From JACMJL01 sp963791805 (lineage in GTDB: Bacteria > Bacillota > Clostridia > Clostridiales > Clostridiaceae): a DNA stretch of 64,000 bases. The notes under the pieces are model-generated. The model was not told the DNA's origin and did not search any database. It saw only the letters and a program-made list of their open reading frames with translations. The position numbers were made by a program, and so were the translations under genes. Every line of letters starts with the position of its first letter. The stretch's first letter is position 1. The DNA is taken from NCBI GenBank assembly GCA_963791805.1, contig CAWBTU010000006.1, forward strand, positions 1,984,001 to 2,048,000. The letters run 5' to 3'. This document shows, piece by piece, positions 51,295-60,206 of this stretch.

Positions 51295-52311
51295 TTAAGT
51301 TTGAAACTCTATTGTTACCGCATGCGCAATTCCAGGTATACTTTCCCCTTGTAAGGAGGAGGTTGGGCTCATTAATGCACCTGTGGAAACTAATAAAACC
51401 TTCTTATATTCACCTAGAAGAATTTTTTTATAAATATATCCACTATCGACAACTGCAGAGCATCCACAGCCACTTCCTCCAGATTCAGTGTTTTGTAGTT
51501 CACTATCAAAGATTTCATCTCCGCAATCTATATACTTTTCTGAAATGTCAAGACCATATTCTTTTAAGAGCTCTTCAGTTAAGTTCTTACCTACTTTTCC
51601 TAGATCACCTGTTGCGATTAAATCATAATCCCTTGCATCCTTTGAAGTATCAATAAAATGTTGCTTTATTGTATCTACAGCAGCTGGAGCCATTGCAGCA
51701 CCCATATTATTAGGATCTTTAATTCCATAATCTTTAACTTTTCCAGTAGTTACATAAGTTATATATGGGTAATTCCCCTCTTTTCCTAGTACCATTGATC
51801 CCGCTCCAGTTACCGTCCACTGGGCTGTTGGAGGTCTTTGACTTCCATATTCTAGTGGAAACCTAAATTGTCTTTCTGCTGACGAAAAATGAGAGGAAGT
51901 AGCCGCCACAACATACTTTGCAAAGCCACCATCCATTAACATAGCAGCAATACTTAAGGATTCAGTCATAGTGGAACAAGCACCATAAAGCCCTAAAAAA
52001 GGAATATCTACATCTCTAGCCGCAAAACTAGATGAAGCTAATTGATTTAGTAAATCTCCAGCTAATAAATAATCAATTTCTTGTTCCTTTAATCCTGCTC
52101 TTTTTATACTTTCAGTTACTGCTGAATATAACATAGCACTTTCAGCTTTTTCAAAACTGTCCTTACCATTTTTATCACTTTGAAGTATCACATCAAAGAA
52201 ATTCTTTAATGGACCCTTGCCTTCCTTGGGACCTACAATACTAAAAGTGGAAATAATTCTTGGCTTGCTTTCTAAAAAAATTGTTTGTTTTCCAATTCTT
52301 TTATGACTCAT
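51295..52311 (-). CDS. spoVAD: Stage V sporulation protein AD
   Basis: A 338-aa thiolase-fold protein that binds dipicolinate and guides it to the SpoVA channel. Family sequence includes GACSTMTESLSIAAMLMDGG, FRFPLEYGSQRPPTAQWTVTG and GSGCGCSAVV. ATG at 52311 overlaps the spoVAC stop (TGATG) and follows GAGGTG. Translation is therefore coupled, fitting the shared complex. Confidence 0.95.
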   Translation of the reverse strand: MSHKRIGKQTIFLESKPRIISTFSIVGPKEGKGPLKNFFDVILQSDKNGKDSFEKAESAMLYSAVTESIKRAGLKEQEIDYLLAGDLLNQLASSSFAARDVDIPFLGLYGACSTMTESLSIAAMLMDGGFAKYVVAATSSHFSSAERQFRFPLEYGSQRPPTAQWTVTGAGSMVLGKEGNYPYITYVTTGKVKDYGIKDPNNMGAAMAPAAVDTIKQHFIDTSKDARDYDLIATGDLGKVGKNLTEELLKEYGLDISEKYIDCGDEIFDSELQNTESGGSGCGCSAVVDSGYIYKKILLGEYKKVLLVSTGALMSPTSSLQGESIPGIAHAVTIEFQT

Positions 52312-52778
52312 CAAAAGCACCTCGGTAATTTAAAAATCATGAAATAAATAACCCCAACTACAAAAGATGAAGTAATACCATAAACTAAAACTGGTCCAGC
52401 TATAGTAAACATTTTTGCTGCAATTCCTAAAATATACCCCTCATTTTTAAATTCAATTGCTGGTGCAACTATTGAATTAGCAAAACCAGTTATAGGCACA
52501 ACTGTACCTGCACCTGCAAAATTAGCAATTTTATCATATATGCCGATACCTGTTAAAAATGCTCCTAAAAACACCATTATAATAGCTACGTATGTTCCTA
52601 CTTCGTCCTTGGGTACTCCACTATTTAAAAGTAAATTATTAAATAGTTGTCCTACATCACAAATCAGACCACCCACAATAAATGCATTAATACAATTTTT
52701 TATACTATTAGGTTTAGGCTCTGTTTGTATAGCGAGTTTGTGAAATTTTTCTTTTACCATTATCTCCTTTTTCCTCAC
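52311..52778 (-). CDS. spoVAC: Stage V sporulation protein AC
   Basis: A 155-aa membrane protein; SpoVAC is a mechanosensitive-type channel of the spore inner membrane. Four hydrophobic segments are seen with FIVGGLICDVGQLFNN and AGTVVPITGFANSIVAPAIEFKNEG, the family core. The GTG at 52778 is favoured because AGGGAGG lies 8 nt upstream; an ATG at 52760 after AAGGAG is the alternative. It begins the spoVA cluster, below the spoIIA terminator, so a prespore-specific promoter is expected in 52779-52840, though none was firmly read. Confidence 0.9.
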   Translation of the reverse strand: MRKKEIMVKEKFHKLAIQTEPKPNSIKNCINAFIVGGLICDVGQLFNNLLLNSGVPKDEVGTYVAIIMVFLGAFLTGIGIYDKIANFAGAGTVVPITGFANSIVAPAIEFKNEGYILGIAAKMFTIAGPVLVYGITSSFVVGVIYFMIFKLPRCF

Positions 52779-52840
52779 TTTATCAACCTCCCTCTTTGTA
52801 GTGCCAATATATATTATTTGCAATATAATAATTTTTAATC

Positions 52841-52872
52841 AAAAAGGATAGAATACACTCAGTATTCTATCC
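52841..52872 (-). terminator. Terminator of the spoIIA operon
   Basis: On the minus strand GGATAGAATAC TGAGT GTATTCTATCC followed by TTTTT. It overlaps the sigF stop codon. Confidence 0.9.
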
Positions 52873-53619
52873 TAACTTATCTTTCATAGTCTTTAAAACT
52901 TTCTTTTCGATTCTAGAAACTTGTACTTGACTTATTCCAAGCATTTTTGCAACTTGTATTTGAGTTTTGTCTTTGAAGTACCTTAAAATAATTATCTGCC
53001 TTGACTTTGAATCAAGATTATTAAGGGCTTCTTTTAGTATTAGTTTATCTACTACATCATCATCTTCTGATGCTGTCTCACTTAATTTATCTATTAAAAG
53101 TACTGGAGCTCCATCGTCTTGATGTATTACATCATAAAGATAATGCAACGAGCTTGAAGATTCTGTTGCAAATATAATATCTTCAGTTGATACTCCTGAA
53201 AACTCAGATAGCTCCTCAATAGTTGGATCCCTATTTAACTTTTTTGTAAGAGCCTCTTTATCATAGTGTATTTTTTTTGCAGTAGTTTTAACACTTCTAC
53301 TTACTTTTATAATTCCATCATCTCTAAGAAATCTTTTTATTTCTCCCATTATCATTGGTACTGCATATGTAGAAAACTTCACATTGAACTTTGGCTCAAA
53401 ATTATTTACCGCTTTAACAAGTCCTATACAACCAATTTGAAATATATCCTCATATTCATATCCTCTATTTAAGAATTTCTTACTTATAGAGGACACTAGT
53501 GGCAAATTCTTTTCAATTATTTTATTTAAAGCTTCTTTATCACCGTTTCTAGCCAAATTTATCAAGGGAAGATTGCTTTCATAATCATAGGTGTTATTTT
53601 TAAGCTTCTCTTCATTCAT
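52867..53619 (-). CDS. sigF: RNA polymerase sigma-F factor (prespore)
   Basis: A 250-aa sigma-70 family factor, the first prespore-specific sigma factor in sporulation. Region 2 has GYEYEDIFQIGCIGLVKAV and FKYSTYAVPMIMGEIKR-like FSTYAVPMIMGEIKRFLRDD; region 4 has RYFKDKTQIQVAKMLGISQVQVSRIEKKVL. ATG at 53619 follows AGGTGATTA; a GTG at 53628 abuts the spoIIAB stop. It is held by SpoIIAB and released through SpoIIAA, encoded upstream in the same operon. Confidence 0.96.
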   Translation of the reverse strand: MNEEKLKNNTYDYESNLPLINLARNGDKEALNKIIEKNLPLVSSISKKFLNRGYEYEDIFQIGCIGLVKAVNNFEPKFNVKFSTYAVPMIMGEIKRFLRDDGIIKVSRSVKTTAKKIHYDKEALTKKLNRDPTIEELSEFSGVSTEDIIFATESSSSLHYLYDVIHQDDGAPVLLIDKLSETASEDDDVVDKLILKEALNNLDSKSRQIIILRYFKDKTQIQVAKMLGISQVQVSRIEKKVLKTMKDKLG

Positions 53620-53628
53620 ATTAATCAC

Positions 53629-54057
53629 CTAACTTATTGACTTAAAATTTTTTTTCATTGTTACCTTTGTACCTTCTTCTTTATTTGATTCAACACACAA
53701 GCTATCCATAAATGTTTCCATAACTGTGAAGCCCATGCCTGATCTCTCCAAATCTGGTCTTGATGTATATAGTGGTTGCATTGCTTTGTCTAAGTCCTCA
53801 ATACCGATTCCAGAATCTGAAATAGAAATTGTTAATTCTCCTTCATTTAGGAATGCTTCAATAGTAATAACTCCTTCTCCATTTTCGTAGCCATGTATAA
53901 TTGAATTAGTTACAGCTTCAGATACTGCAGTTTTAATGTCTGATATTTCTTCGATTGTCGGATCTAGCTGTGAAGCAAATGCTGCTACTGCAACTCTTGC
54001 AAACCCTTCATTTTGAGATTTACTTAAAAACTCAATTTTCATCATATTATCGTGCAT
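53629..54057 (-). CDS. spoIIAB: Anti-sigma F factor and serine kinase SpoIIAB
   Basis: A 142-aa GHKL-type kinase that binds sigma-F and phosphorylates SpoIIAA. The Bergerat ATP-binding motifs are TAVSEAVTNSIIHGYEN (N box), SISDSGIGIEDL (G1) and RSGMGFTVME (G2). ATG at 54057 follows GGGGGGGATTAAT. The gene overlaps or abuts both neighbours, as in all spoIIA operons. Confidence 0.96.
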   Translation of the reverse strand: MHDNMMKIEFLSKSQNEGFARVAVAAFASQLDPTIEEISDIKTAVSEAVTNSIIHGYENGEGVITIEAFLNEGELTISISDSGIGIEDLDKAMQPLYTSRPDLERSGMGFTVMETFMDSLCVESNKEEGTKVTMKKNFKSIS

Positions 54058-54071
54058 ATTAATCCCCCCCA

Positions 54072-54407
54072 TTACATATTTAATAGTGCCTGATCTACAC
54101 TATCAAACAATTTGATAATTTTAAACATTCCAGATAATTCAAATATTGTTTTTATAGTTTTATTTACATTTGCAATACTAAGTCCGCCTTTCCTTAATGA
54201 AAGTTTTTTATACCTTCCTATTACCACTCCAATACCAGAACTATCCATAAATGTAACTCCAGAGAAATCCATTACAAGCTTATTGAAATTTCCCTTATCA
54301 AGGTTATCATCAATTCTATTTCTAACTTCCTCAGCACTATGATGATCGAGTTCTCCAGTTAAATATACAACAAGCTTGTCATCATTAGGTTTAAACTTTA
54401 AATACAT
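54072..54407 (-). CDS. spoIIAA: Anti-anti-sigma factor SpoIIAA
   Basis: A 111-aa STAS-domain protein. The phosphorylated serine lies in VTFMDSSGIGVVIGRY (the first Ser of DSSG, about residue 57-58). In its unphosphorylated state it binds SpoIIAB and frees sigma-F. GGGGGGAGATACTT precedes the ATG. It is the first gene of the operon, with a sigma-H-like promoter upstream. Confidence 0.96.
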   Translation of the reverse strand: MYLKFKPNDDKLVVYLTGELDHHSAEEVRNRIDDNLDKGNFNKLVMDFSGVTFMDSSGIGVVIGRYKKLSLRKGGLSIANVNKTIKTIFELSGMFKIIKLFDSVDQALLNM

Positions 54408-54454
54408 AAGTATCTCCCCCCGTTAAAGATTAATTGTAAATTATTACCTTATAA

Positions 54455-54481
54455 GTATTCTATATCTGATTCCAGATTCCT
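54455..54481 (-). promoter_or_regulatory. Candidate sigma-H promoter of the spoIIA operon
   Basis: On the minus strand AGGAATC (54475-54481), a 14-bp spacer and GAATAC (54455-54460) match the sigma-H pattern (AGGAWWT...RGAAT) known for spoIIA in Bacillus. Confidence 0.7.
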
Positions 54482-54553
54482 CTTTTAACACAAACACTTT
54501 TTATATTATTTACAATAATTACTTTTTTATTCAATTATCTAAATAATTGTAAT

Positions 54554-54580
54554 AAAAAAATGCCCTGATAGGCATTCCTT
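54554..54580 (-). terminator. Terminator of the DNA methylase gene
   Basis: On the minus strand ATGCC TATCAG GGCAT followed by a run of seven T. Confidence 0.8.
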
Positions 54581-54592
54581 AAAATTTAAAAA

Positions 54593-56344
54593 TCAGATTT
54601 CATTTTGGATTAGTTTAATTTCATTTGCATCTAATTCAAAATATTTATAAAGCCAGTTCTCATCGTTGTTATCACTAATCATTGTTGGTATGCAAAGTTT
54701 CATAATATTATTAGGATAATATTCATATTGATTTTCTCCTAGTTTTTTTGCAAAAGATTTGAAATAATATTCATAAATATCACTATTCAGTATCTTAAGT
54801 AAATAATCATAAGTAAAAGGCACATTTTCTTTAAGTTTAAGACAATAAACATCTGCACTAAAATAGCTTCCTTTATCTAATGCAAATCTATTATTTGATG
54901 ATTTATAAGGGAATACTATTTTTTCATCTTCAAATATTGCAAAATTCCTGCCCCACTGAAGTTCATACCATTTTCTTACTCCATTAACACATTCCCTTCT
55001 TTGCGTTAATTTCACTTTGTGGTTACTAATGTATTTTATATTACATGGAAAAGATACTTCTTCATTTATCAAATTGGAATAAATTAAGTAATTATCTTTT
55101 CTTTTTACTACATCCTTTTCTATGTAACTACTTTTAATCCAGGGTTTAATTAATACTTTTTCAAGTTTATTTTCCTCAATTATTTTACTAGTAACTACAA
55201 AAGCAGCATCACAACCAGTAATAATTCCTTGATAGCTTTCACAAATATTAAAAAGAGTGGTAAAACTCTTTTTTTCAATTTTGTTTATAATAATTCTTGA
55301 AGCCTCATCTCGTAGTATCCATCCCTTGTTATTTAACAAATTTTTATTTATAAAAAATCTACTGTAATCATTTCCATCTCCACTAAAAAGCGAATAACAA
55401 AAGCTTTTTCCTCGATCTAGCACATTAGAATTAGGTTTAATAACCTCAATATCATAACTCTGTTTTTCATCATTTTCAATAAACATTATTACTGGATCTA
55501 TTCCTACTCCTTTGAAGGGACGTACTCCATAAAAATCAACTATACAGTTTATGGTGCAATAATTCTTTAAAACTTTACGTAGTTCTTCGCCGCTTGGAGA
55601 TTCCAAGAAATATCTTGAAGTAATAAAAGTTAACTTTCCATCCTTTTTTAAATACTTTAATGCACTGACAAAAAAACAGTATGATAAATCACTTTTATCT
55701 TTATATATTTCACCGAAAATACCTTTTAATGAGGCTGAATAATCTCTATCAACAGTTTTATGTCCTACATAAGGTGGATTACCAATTATAATATTAAATT
55801 CCTCTTCTACATTTCCTAATAAAAAATCACACTTTTTTATATTTTCAATGTTAATATGGCCACTGAGAGCAAACAAATCAATATAAAATGCTTTTATTGA
55901 TATATCATTAATATCAAATCCAAATATATTATTATTTATAATATGTTGACTTAAATTTTCTTCATTTAACAAAAGTTGATTTTCATTGTTAATAATTTCC
56001 AGATTTTCAATATATATGTTATACAAATATTTGTATAACGGTATAAGAAAATTACCTGTACCACAAGCCGGATCCAGTATTTTCAGAAATGGATTTAGAA
56101 TTATTTCGTCTGCAGAAAAAGTATTATTCAAAATATATTTACTTATTATCTCAGGAGTATATATAGTTCCATGACTTTTATTATCATTGATAAGTTTATA
56201 ATAGGTATCTCCAAAACTTTCTGTAATACCTATTCCAAGTATTTTTTTGTAATGATTAATTGCAGTTAATTTGTATATACTATCAATAGGTTGTAAAAGC
56301 ATACTATATAATTCTTCTAATTTTAGAATCAAAAAATCTAACAT
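54593..56344 (-). CDS. Orphan N6-adenine DNA methyltransferase (type IIG-like, no nuclease)
   Basis: A 583-aa DNA methylase. Motif I DPACGTGNF lies at residues 91-99 and catalytic motif IV NPPY at 189-192 (IIGNPPYVGHK), indicating N6-adenine methylation. A C-terminal TaqI-type target-recognition region (about 380-570, WYELQWGRNFAIFEDEKIVFP in part) gives sequence specificity. The N-terminal 50 residues show no PD-ExK nuclease motif and no endonuclease or S subunit lies nearby. It is a solitary gene between spoIIA and pdaA. Size and layout resemble CamA of Clostridioides difficile, but orthology is inference. Confidence 0.82.
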   Translation of the reverse strand: MLDFLILKLEELYSMLLQPIDSIYKLTAINHYKKILGIGITESFGDTYYKLINDNKSHGTIYTPEIISKYILNNTFSADEIILNPFLKILDPACGTGNFLIPLYKYLYNIYIENLEIINNENQLLLNEENLSQHIINNNIFGFDINDISIKAFYIDLFALSGHINIENIKKCDFLLGNVEEEFNIIIGNPPYVGHKTVDRDYSASLKGIFGEIYKDKSDLSYCFFVSALKYLKKDGKLTFITSRYFLESPSGEELRKVLKNYCTINCIVDFYGVRPFKGVGIDPVIMFIENDEKQSYDIEVIKPNSNVLDRGKSFCYSLFSGDGNDYSRFFINKNLLNNKGWILRDEASRIIINKIEKKSFTTLFNICESYQGIITGCDAAFVVTSKIIEENKLEKVLIKPWIKSSYIEKDVVKRKDNYLIYSNLINEEVSFPCNIKYISNHKVKLTQRRECVNGVRKWYELQWGRNFAIFEDEKIVFPYKSSNNRFALDKGSYFSADVYCLKLKENVPFTYDYLLKILNSDIYEYYFKSFAKKLGENQYEYYPNNIMKLCIPTMISDNNDENWLYKYFELDANEIKLIQNEI

Positions 56345-56472
56345 TTTATTTCTCCATTTGCAATTTAATTTCAGCTAACCATGTTCAAACAAGCTGAAAA
56401 TATAACGTCATAGTGTTTGAACTTTGTGAGTAGCAAGCTTTTCGAATTAATTGTTATAGACCTATAATACGA

Positions 56473-56479
56473 CATACTA
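56473..56479 (+). promoter_or_regulatory. Sigma-G-like -10 element before pdaA
   Basis: CATACTA, equal to a prespore sigma-F/sigma-G type -10 box, lies 34 nt before the pdaA ATG. No convincing -35 was found at the right distance, so this is tentative. pdaA is under sigma-G in Bacillus. Confidence 0.35.
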
Positions 56480-56512
56480 AAAATTATAACATATGTTGAA
56501 AGGAAGTAAAAT

Positions 56513-57313
56513 ATGCGAAAATATGCGTTTACTATTTTTATTCTATTCTCTATCTTAATAGTTAGTTATGAACCTATATCCTATAAAGCTTCTTCAGAAA
56601 AAAAAGACTTTTCATCAACTTTAAGCACCACTGAAAAGAGCTGGCACTTTGTCCCTAAAAATGATGGTACACCATCTGGTGCTGCTAGAGATTCTGGCAA
56701 TTTCCTTGAAAAATACAATGGAAGCTTTTTAGGAGATACCTCTAAAAAAGAAATATATCTCACTTTTGATGAAGGGTATGAAAATGGCTACACCTCAAAA
56801 ATTCTCGATATTTTAAAAGCTAATAACGTAAAAGCAGCTTTTTTTGTAACTACACCCTATATAAAATCCGAAGAAGCTTTGATAAAAAGAATGGTGGCTG
56901 AAGGTCATTTAGTATGTAATCATTCCACAACGCATCCCTCAATGGCCAGTATTACTGATGAAGATAAATTTAATAATGAACTAATTACTTGCCAAAACAC
57001 CTTTGAAACTCTAACTGGTACTAAGATGCCTAGATTTTTCAGACCTCCTATGGGCAAATATAGTGAACTTTCACTTTATCGGACCCAGCAATTAGGTTAT
57101 AAAACTATATTTTGGAGTTTTGCCTATGTTGACTGGTTTCAAGATAAACAACCTAGAGAAGAATATGCTAGAAAAATAATTATGCAGAGAACTCATAATG
57201 GTGGGATTTTTCTTCTTCATGCAGTTTCTGTTACTAACACAAATGTACTAGACTATATTATTAAGCAATGGAAAGATCATGGCTTTGAACTTAAAACTCT
57301 AGATGAATTATAA
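56513..57313 (+). CDS. pdaA: Delta-lactam-biosynthetic polysaccharide deacetylase PdaA
   Basis: A 266-aa secreted or anchored deacetylase that makes muramic delta-lactam in spore cortex peptidoglycan, which cortex-lytic enzymes recognise in germination. A signal-type N-terminus (residues 5-20) is followed by the NodB domain: YLTFDEGYENG (the usual TFDDG changed to TFDEG, as in PdaA), HSTTHPSM (metal His), FFRPPMGKY and LLHAVS. AAAGGAAGTAAAAT precedes the ATG. It is alone, followed by a bidirectional terminator. Confidence 0.94.
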   Translation: MRKYAFTIFILFSILIVSYEPISYKASSEKKDFSSTLSTTEKSWHFVPKNDGTPSGAARDSGNFLEKYNGSFLGDTSKKEIYLTFDEGYENGYTSKILDILKANNVKAAFFVTTPYIKSEEALIKRMVAEGHLVCNHSTTHPSMASITDEDKFNNELITCQNTFETLTGTKMPRFFRPPMGKYSELSLYRTQQLGYKTIFWSFAYVDWFQDKQPREEYARKIIMQRTHNGGIFLLHAVSVTNTNVLDYIIKQWKDHGFELKTLDEL

Positions 57314-57327
57314 AAATGTTGATTTTT

Positions 57328-57366
57328 AAAAAAATAACTAGCAAATATGCTAGTCATTTTTTATCT
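57328..57366. terminator. Bidirectional terminator between pdaA and the hut operon
   Basis: AACTAGCA AATA TGCTAGT with T-runs on both strands (ATTTTTTATC on plus, TATTTTTTT on minus), placed between convergent genes. Confidence 0.8.
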
Positions 57367-57404
57367 TTTATTCTTTTATAACTAAAGTGAATAACTTGTT
57401 ATAG

Positions 57405-58040
57405 TTATATCTTTGAATTACACACTCTCATTATTTCTTCTTTTCTCTTAATCCCTGTCTCAACTATATAATTACAATGCTGAAGAACTTTTTCTTTAAA
57501 GGCTTCATCTTTAATGCTTGCAAGATTTATCTTAACATTAAGCACAGCACTTTCTATAGCAGCTTGTAGCATTAAAGATGCTACGCCTGCATCAGAAATA
57601 GCATTTTTATTACCATATGCTGCTGCAATATCAATACATTCATATAGTGAATATGCTTTTTCAGCTAAGGCTAAAGGTACTTCCAATGCCACTAAGTATC
57701 CATTCTGAATTGCATCAAGTCGTTTAGACTTTTCATCTTCAGTTTCTTTTGGCAACTTGAAGGCTGCAATAACGTCGTTAAAGGCTTCAGCATCTTTATC
57801 CATAAAATCAGTAAATACTTCAATTAAAGATTTTACCTTTTCGAGTGAACTTTTAATTTCTGCTTTTATACTGTCATTATATTCCTCATACATCTTTTTA
57901 CCTACGGTTAAGTTGAAAACCATACAAGTTAAAGAAGCTGCAGTAGATGCTGCAAAGGCTGCTGTACTTCCGCCTCCTGGTGCTGGTGCATCAGAACTAA
58001 GAACTTCTAAAAAGTCTTGTATTTTTAATTCTTTTAACAT
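57405..58040 (-). CDS. fchA: Cyclodeaminase/cyclohydrolase family protein (formimidoyl-THF cyclodeaminase)
   Basis: A 211-aa protein of the FTCD_C family, which turns 5-formimino-THF to 5,10-methenyl-THF with release of ammonia. The N-terminal SSDAPAPGGGSTAAFAASTA is diagnostic, and the rest is all-helical as expected. In the context of ftcD and hutI its role in histidine breakdown is clear; in mammals both activities are in one fused protein. It overlaps hutI by 7 nt and is the last gene of the operon. Confidence 0.9.
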   Translation of the reverse strand: MLKELKIQDFLEVLSSDAPAPGGGSTAAFAASTAASLTCMVFNLTVGKKMYEEYNDSIKAEIKSSLEKVKSLIEVFTDFMDKDAEAFNDVIAAFKLPKETEDEKSKRLDAIQNGYLVALEVPLALAEKAYSLYECIDIAAAYGNKNAISDAGVASLMLQAAIESAVLNVKINLASIKDEAFKEKVLQHCNYIVETGIKRKEEIMRVCNSKI

Positions 58041-59275
58041 TTTATCTCTCCTTTTTCTACTACTATTTTGCCTTTTTTTATTACTTTCTCAACTGAATTT
58101 ATCCCAAAATGATAAACTAAGTGATTTAAATTTGGACTATCAAATATTACTATATCAGCTATTTTCCCAATTTCAATACTTCCAATGGATTTTTCTCTTC
58201 CAATTGCTGTTGCAGCATTAATAGTCATTGCATTAATTATTTCTTCTGGTAATAGTCCCATTCCAAAACAAGCAAAAGTCATAACTGTCTGAAGTGACTC
58301 TGTTGGACATGTACCAGGATTACAATCAGTTGCAAGGGCTATTTTTAGACCTTCCTGAATCATTCTTCTTGCACTAGCATATTTATTTAGTCTTAAATAG
58401 AAAGATGTACAGGGTAATAGCACAGGAATAACTCCTTGAAGCGCCATCTGCTTGATTCCTTCTATAGAAGCTCCTACTAAATGCTCAGCAGAAATTGCAT
58501 TAACCTCTGCAGCTAACTCAGCCCCTCCTATAGATTCAATCTCATCAGCATGAATTTTTGCTTTTAGGCCATGATTTTTTCCTGAAATCAATATCTCTCT
58601 GCTTTCCTCTACCGTGAAAACACCTTTTTCACAAAAAACATCTATGAATTCAGCCAAATCATTTTCAGCCACATATTGAGTCATCTTATTTATAATCAAA
58701 TCAATATAGGCTTTTCTATCATTTTTATATTCTAATGGAATAGCATGGGCACCCATAAAGGTTGAAACAATATCCAAGGGATGACTTTCATTTAATAATT
58801 TATTTACTTGAAGAATTTTTATTTCATCTTCATAAGTAAGTCCATACCCTGATTTGCTTTCGATTGTGGTTGTTCCATGAAGTAGCATGGTATCCAGTCT
58901 TTTCTTTGTTTGCGAAGCTAGTTCTTCAAGTGTTAATTTCCTAGTTTCTCTAACAGTGCTAAGAATTCCACCACCACTATTTAATATATCTATGTAGCTT
59001 ACATTACTTAGTTTTAATTCTAGCTCTTTTTCCCTTGAACCTCCATAAACCACGTGTGTATGACTATCAATAAGACCTGGTGTTACAGTTTTACCTGATC
59101 CATCAATTAATAAGGAACTAGAATCAATAAACTTTTCATAATGATTTCCTTGTCCAACTTCTGTTATTTTGTCATCTTCAAGTATTATATAACCATTTTC
59201 AATTATTCCAGAATCCTTTATAGATTCTTTACTACAAGTTACTAAACATTGTATACTTTTAATTATAGTTTTCAA
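58034..59275 (-). CDS. hutI: Imidazolonepropionase
   Basis: A 413-aa amidohydrolase that opens 4-imidazolone-5-propanoate to N-formimino-glutamate. Metal ligands are DSHTHVVYGG, HADEIESIGG and ATDCNPGT, with VSAEHLVGAS-type ISAEHLVGA. TTG at 59275 gives MKTIIKSIQCLVT, the usual N-terminus, and has AGAGGGAT upstream; the ATG at 59296 (10 nt overlap with ftcD) is the alternative. Confidence 0.94.
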   Translation of the reverse strand: MKTIIKSIQCLVTCSKESIKDSGIIENGYIILEDDKITEVGQGNHYEKFIDSSSLLIDGSGKTVTPGLIDSHTHVVYGGSREKELELKLSNVSYIDILNSGGGILSTVRETRKLTLEELASQTKKRLDTMLLHGTTTIESKSGYGLTYEDEIKILQVNKLLNESHPLDIVSTFMGAHAIPLEYKNDRKAYIDLIINKMTQYVAENDLAEFIDVFCEKGVFTVEESREILISGKNHGLKAKIHADEIESIGGAELAAEVNAISAEHLVGASIEGIKQMALQGVIPVLLPCTSFYLRLNKYASARRMIQEGLKIALATDCNPGTCPTESLQTVMTFACFGMGLLPEEIINAMTINAATAIGREKSIGSIEIGKIADIVIFDSPNLNHLVYHFGINSVEKVIKKGKIVVEKGEIKC

Positions 59276-59286
59276 TAGAAATCCCT

Positions 59287-60183
59287 CTACTCCCATACTC
59301 TTTTCTCAAGAATTTGATTCATTGAAAAATTCTCAATTTGTAAATAGTACTCAGCACTTTTTATCAATGCTTCCATTGGAACTAAACCTATAACTTCACT
59401 TCCAACCACAGGTACTCCATATCTTTTAGCTTCCATTTTAACCATTTCAAAGGCTCTATATACTGCTGTTTTTTCATAATTTACTAAATTCATGGATACT
59501 TGAACTATATTTCTATCTTCAAGTTTAACGCCCATAGCCTTCACAAATCGCAATCCGCCACCGATATGTCTTACTGATTTTGCTATTTTTTCAGCAATTT
59601 CTAGATTATCTGTTCCAAGGTTTACATTATAAGCAACTAAAGGAACTCTAGCACTAACTGCAACGCAGCCACCTTTAATATTTACTTCTTTAGGGCCATA
59701 ATCTGGAGCCCATTCTGTTTCTTGAATTTTCTTAAAGAAGCCTTCATACTCGCCTTTTCTAACGACTGCAAGATTTTGTCTTCCAGCAGATTTTGAAGCG
59801 TCTTCATATAAATATACTGGTATATTAAACTTCTCTCCAATTTGTTTTCCAACCCTATTTGCTATCTCAATACATTCTTCCATTGTAACTTCTGATACAG
59901 GAACAAAAGGTACAACGTCTAGTGCTCCCATTCTAGGATGACCACCTTGATGCAAAGTCATATCTATATTTTCATATACTCTTTTGGCCAAATCTATAAT
60001 AGCTTCTTCAAGCTTTTCAGGTGCACCTATCATAGTGACAACTGTTCTATTATGATCACTATCAGAAGAATAATCTAAAAGTTTAACACCTTCTCTTCCT
60101 CTTACAGCATCTAATATTTTTTCTATCACTTTCTTGTCTCTACCTTCACTGAAATTTGGTATACATTCAACAATTTTTGCCAT
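59287..60183 (-). CDS. ftcD: Glutamate formimidoyltransferase
   Basis: A 298-aa FTCD N-terminal type enzyme that moves the formimino group of N-formimino-L-glutamate to tetrahydrofolate. VECIPNFSEGRDKKVIEKI at the N-terminus, HNRTVVTMIG, and GGHPRMGALDVVPFVP are family motifs. GGAGGAAAGAAC precedes the ATG. The cyclodeaminase part found fused in mammals is encoded separately at 57405-58040. Confidence 0.94.
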   Translation of the reverse strand: MAKIVECIPNFSEGRDKKVIEKILDAVRGREGVKLLDYSSDSDHNRTVVTMIGAPEKLEEAIIDLAKRVYENIDMTLHQGGHPRMGALDVVPFVPVSEVTMEECIEIANRVGKQIGEKFNIPVYLYEDASKSAGRQNLAVVRKGEYEGFFKKIQETEWAPDYGPKEVNIKGGCVAVSARVPLVAYNVNLGTDNLEIAEKIAKSVRHIGGGLRFVKAMGVKLEDRNIVQVSMNLVNYEKTAVYRAFEMVKMEAKRYGVPVVGSEVIGLVPMEALIKSAEYYLQIENFSMNQILEKRVWE

Positions 60184-60206
60184 GTTCTTTCCTCCTAGTT
60201 TGAGAT

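Noticed and set aside
57757..58221. 154-aa plus-strand ORF over the cyclodeaminase/hutI junction
   Set aside because: It is antisense to two well-supported coupled genes and shows no recognisable domain.
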